DNA from: Gemmataceae bacterium
GTDB taxonomy: Bacteria; Planctomycetota; Planctomycetia; Gemmatales; Gemmataceae
Assembly (NCBI GenBank): GCA_947474875.1
Contig: CANJKY010000197.1
Coordinates: forward strand, 1 to 6,828
Reading direction: 5' to 3'
Length of the DNA: 6,828 nucleotides
Part shown: positions 5,369-6,828 of the stretch, in pieces
Position numbering within the stretch: the first letter of the stretch is position 1
How the letters are laid out: each line of letters starts with the position of its first letter
The notes under the pieces: model-generated
What the model was told of the DNA's origin: nothing
Databases searched by the model: none
What the model saw: the letters and a program-made list of their open reading frames with translations, nothing else
Made by a program: the position numbers and the translations under genes

Positions 5369-5434
5369 GGCGAGCCGGGAGCGTGAGCGACCGGAGGGAA
5401 CAAACCCTCCGGTCGCTCACGCTCCCGGCTCGCC
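5369..5434. repeat. Perfect 30-bp inverted repeat with 6-base loop
   Basis: The arm at 5369-5398 (GGCGAGCCGGGAGCGTGAGC, then GACCGGAGGG) is the exact reverse complement of 5405-5434, around AACAAA. With 30 uninterrupted pairs it is the strongest hairpin in the window. It lies between the convergent epimerase and Fic genes, 52 bases beyond the Fic stop. No T tract adjoins, so it looks more like a dispersed palindromic element (REP/MITE-like) than a plain terminator, though it could block transcription from both sides. Confidence 0.85.
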
Positions 5435-5486
5435 AGCTTTCGGACACGCCCCAACCGCCGGCGGCCGCCGGGTGCCCTACTCGGCC

Positions 5487-6800
5487 TTACTCCATGCCCA
5501 CGATTTTTCGTAGCACAGCTTCGATGTCACCAGCCGGGGTGAACTCGAACCGGCGGCCTTTCCGATTCCCTCGCAGCAACCTCAGTTTTTCCAGGTCGAG
5601 CAGGTCGGCGCGAGCGGTGAACAGCGCCACGCCGTGAGAGTTAGCGTGCGATTCGTAGGTGAACAGCGCGGCCGGGTCCTTCAACGCTCGCATCAACAGG
5701 GCGCGTTGCCGGGGGTTGAACCGCCCCGACTGGAGCAGCACCTGTTGCCCTTGCTCAGCCTGCTTCCGGCCCAAATACGCGCGGAAAGCTCCCACGCTCC
5801 GCTCGATCACTTTCAGATGGTAGAGGAGGAAGTAAGTGAGGTCATTCTCGTCGGTCTCCGTATCCAGGTAGGCTCTGGCGTACTGTTTCGGGTGGCCGGC
5901 GATAATGGTCGAGATGGTCAGGTACTCGGTCAGCCAGTATCCGCTTCGGAGCATCGACCAGTAGAAAAGCGCCCGCGCTGTCCGCCCGTTGCCGTCCACG
6001 AACGGGTGGTCGTACGCCAGCCAAAAGTGCAACAGGATGGCTCGGACGGCCGGGTGGATGAACTCCCCAGCGGACTCCCCGTCCGCGTTCGCGAACCGGC
6101 ACAGGCGGTCGATCCGTTCGGTCAGTTCACCCGCCGGCGGCGGGGTGTGGAGCGATTGCTGGTCTTCGTCATCCCACACCCGGATGTCTTCCGTCGGCGA
6201 ACGGAACCGCCCGCCGGCGTCGGACTTATCCATCGTGCCTTCTGTCAGCATCCGCTGCGCCTCGCACAGCAGTTCAGGCGTGAGCGGTTCGCGGACCCGC
6301 TGGTTGAGCAAGCGGATGGTGCGGTAGTTGTTCAAGATCATCCGTTCACCTTTCGTCCTCGGTTTCCGGTCCGAGCGGATCATCTCTTTCGCCTGTTCCC
6401 GGGTCGCGACCGCCCCCTCGATCAGACTCGACGAGATGGCCTCTTCTTGGAGCGAGGTGAGCAGGTATCGCCGTTGGTCGGCTTCGGTGGTCACGGTCGG
6501 AAACGAGGCACCGATGGAACCGCCCAACTGGGTGTCGATCAGGTGTAGGATGCGGTTGGCGACCGGCGGGAGGCGGTATGTGAACGGAAGCCCGGCGATA
6601 TCCACTAGCGGGATCTCCCGCCGATCCGCCGCTCGGGCCATCTTGACGAACACCCAGAATTGATCGGCCGTCAATCCAGCCAAGTGTGATCGGTAACTGC
6701 AATCCTCCCAGTTCCATCCCTCGGCGTTCGCTTGTTCGATGAAGGAGTGAACAGCCGGCTGACGCCGAAGCGTCAGCCAGTCGTCGCCCCGTTGGACCAT
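5487..6800 (-). CDS. Fic-domain protein, class II, with C-terminal winged helix
   Basis: A protein of at least 437 residues. The Fic core motif is intact: HPFVDGNGRTAR (265-276), with catalytic H265 and phosphate-binding N271 and R273, so AMP transfer (or removal) on a hydroxyl side chain is expected. The inhibitory helix motif (S/T)xxxE(G/N) is seen as SSLIEG, with S124, E128 and G129. It lies N-terminal to the Fic core, which makes this class II, where E128 would block productive ATP binding until relieved. After the Fic domain (about 115-330), residues 360-432 look like a winged helix (NPRQRALLMRAL, then FTPAGDIEAVL), possibly DNA-binding. The target is unknown. The ATG at 6800 is the first in the window, but the frame has no stop before the right edge, so the true start may be outside. 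No antitoxin gene is seen downstream. GC looks lower than in the epimerase gene: 33/60 at 5821-5880 against 39/60 at 4861-4920. Confidence 0.92.
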   Translation of the reverse strand: MVQRGDDWLTLRRQPAVHSFIEQANAEGWNWEDCSYRSHLAGLTADQFWVFVKMARAADRREIPLVDIAGLPFTYRLPPVANRILHLIDTQLGGSIGASFPTVTTEADQRRYLLTSLQEEAISSSLIEGAVATREQAKEMIRSDRKPRTKGERMILNNYRTIRLLNQRVREPLTPELLCEAQRMLTEGTMDKSDAGGRFRSPTEDIRVWDDEDQQSLHTPPPAGELTERIDRLCRFANADGESAGEFIHPAVRAILLHFWLAYDHPFVDGNGRTARALFYWSMLRSGYWLTEYLTISTIIAGHPKQYARAYLDTETDENDLTYFLLYHLKVIERSVGAFRAYLGRKQAEQGQQVLLQSGRFNPRQRALLMRALKDPAALFTYESHANSHGVALFTARADLLDLEKLRLLRGNRKGRRFEFTPAGDIEAVLRKIVGME

Positions 6801-6828
6801 TTCTGTCAGCAGCCTCGACCATGCCGGC

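Noticed and set aside
5369..5434. CRISPR repeat or attachment site
   Set aside because: There is one inverted repeat with no spaced direct copies and no cas or integrase gene; a palindromic element explains it better.
4036..5454. 472-residue minus-strand frame opposite the epimerase
   Set aside because: It is rich in V, R, H and G with no domain, and the epimerase on the other strand has all catalytic motifs.
5634..6548. 304-residue plus-strand frame opposite the Fic gene
   Set aside because: No recognisable motif, while the opposite strand holds the full Fic motif and inhibitory helix.
5487..6800. Fic/antitoxin (FicT-FicA) module
   Set aside because: The inhibitory motif is within the same protein, and no small antitoxin gene is present on either visible side; a gene beyond 6828 cannot be excluded.

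Overview
This is a GC-rich chromosomal stretch, about 65-70% GC by eye. Several features suggest a planctomycete, probably of the Gemmata group: gene content, weak or missing ribosome binding sites on some genes, abundant perfect inverted repeats, and convergent and divergent single-gene units. The taxonomic guess rests on overall style, not on a marker gene, so it is only moderately secure.

Layout from left to right. A homopolymeric C/G tract and a pyrimidine/purine hairpin (1-101) lie downstream of a minus-strand FAD-dependent glycine/D-amino-acid oxidase of the ThiO type (102-1163). A 530-base non-coding region (1164-1693) rich in stem-loops separates it from a divergent plus-strand sigma factor of the FliA/WhiG type (1694-2470). 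Facing the sigma gene is a minus-strand pair: an OmpR-family response regulator (3219-3929, GTG start) followed by an uncharacterised protein (recognisable over 2549-3187). The latter has an N-terminal segment that looks like the DUF413/MaoP (YifE) family and a second C-terminal domain. Divergent from the regulator is an exported aldose 1-epimerase (4141-5310). A convergent junction (5311-5486) with two strong stem-loops then leads to a class II Fic protein (5487-6800, minus strand) whose start may lie beyond the window edge.

The genes do not form one pathway. The only likely operon is the response regulator plus the DUF413-like gene, and no histidine kinase is visible. The most unusual signals are structural. 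First, a perfect 48-bp palindrome, itself two mirrored hairpins, sits in frame inside the oxidase gene, so that both strands encode the same 16-residue peptide. Second, a perfect 30-bp-arm inverted repeat lies between the epimerase and Fic genes. Third, the DUF413-like gene has no stop where its recognisable protein ends: its frame runs through a terminator-like hairpin and across the whole sigma gene in antisense.

I saw no CRISPR array, rRNA or tRNA gene, transposase, or complete known defence system. The Fic gene is the only gene with an accessory-like look, because its GC appears lower than its neighbours'.
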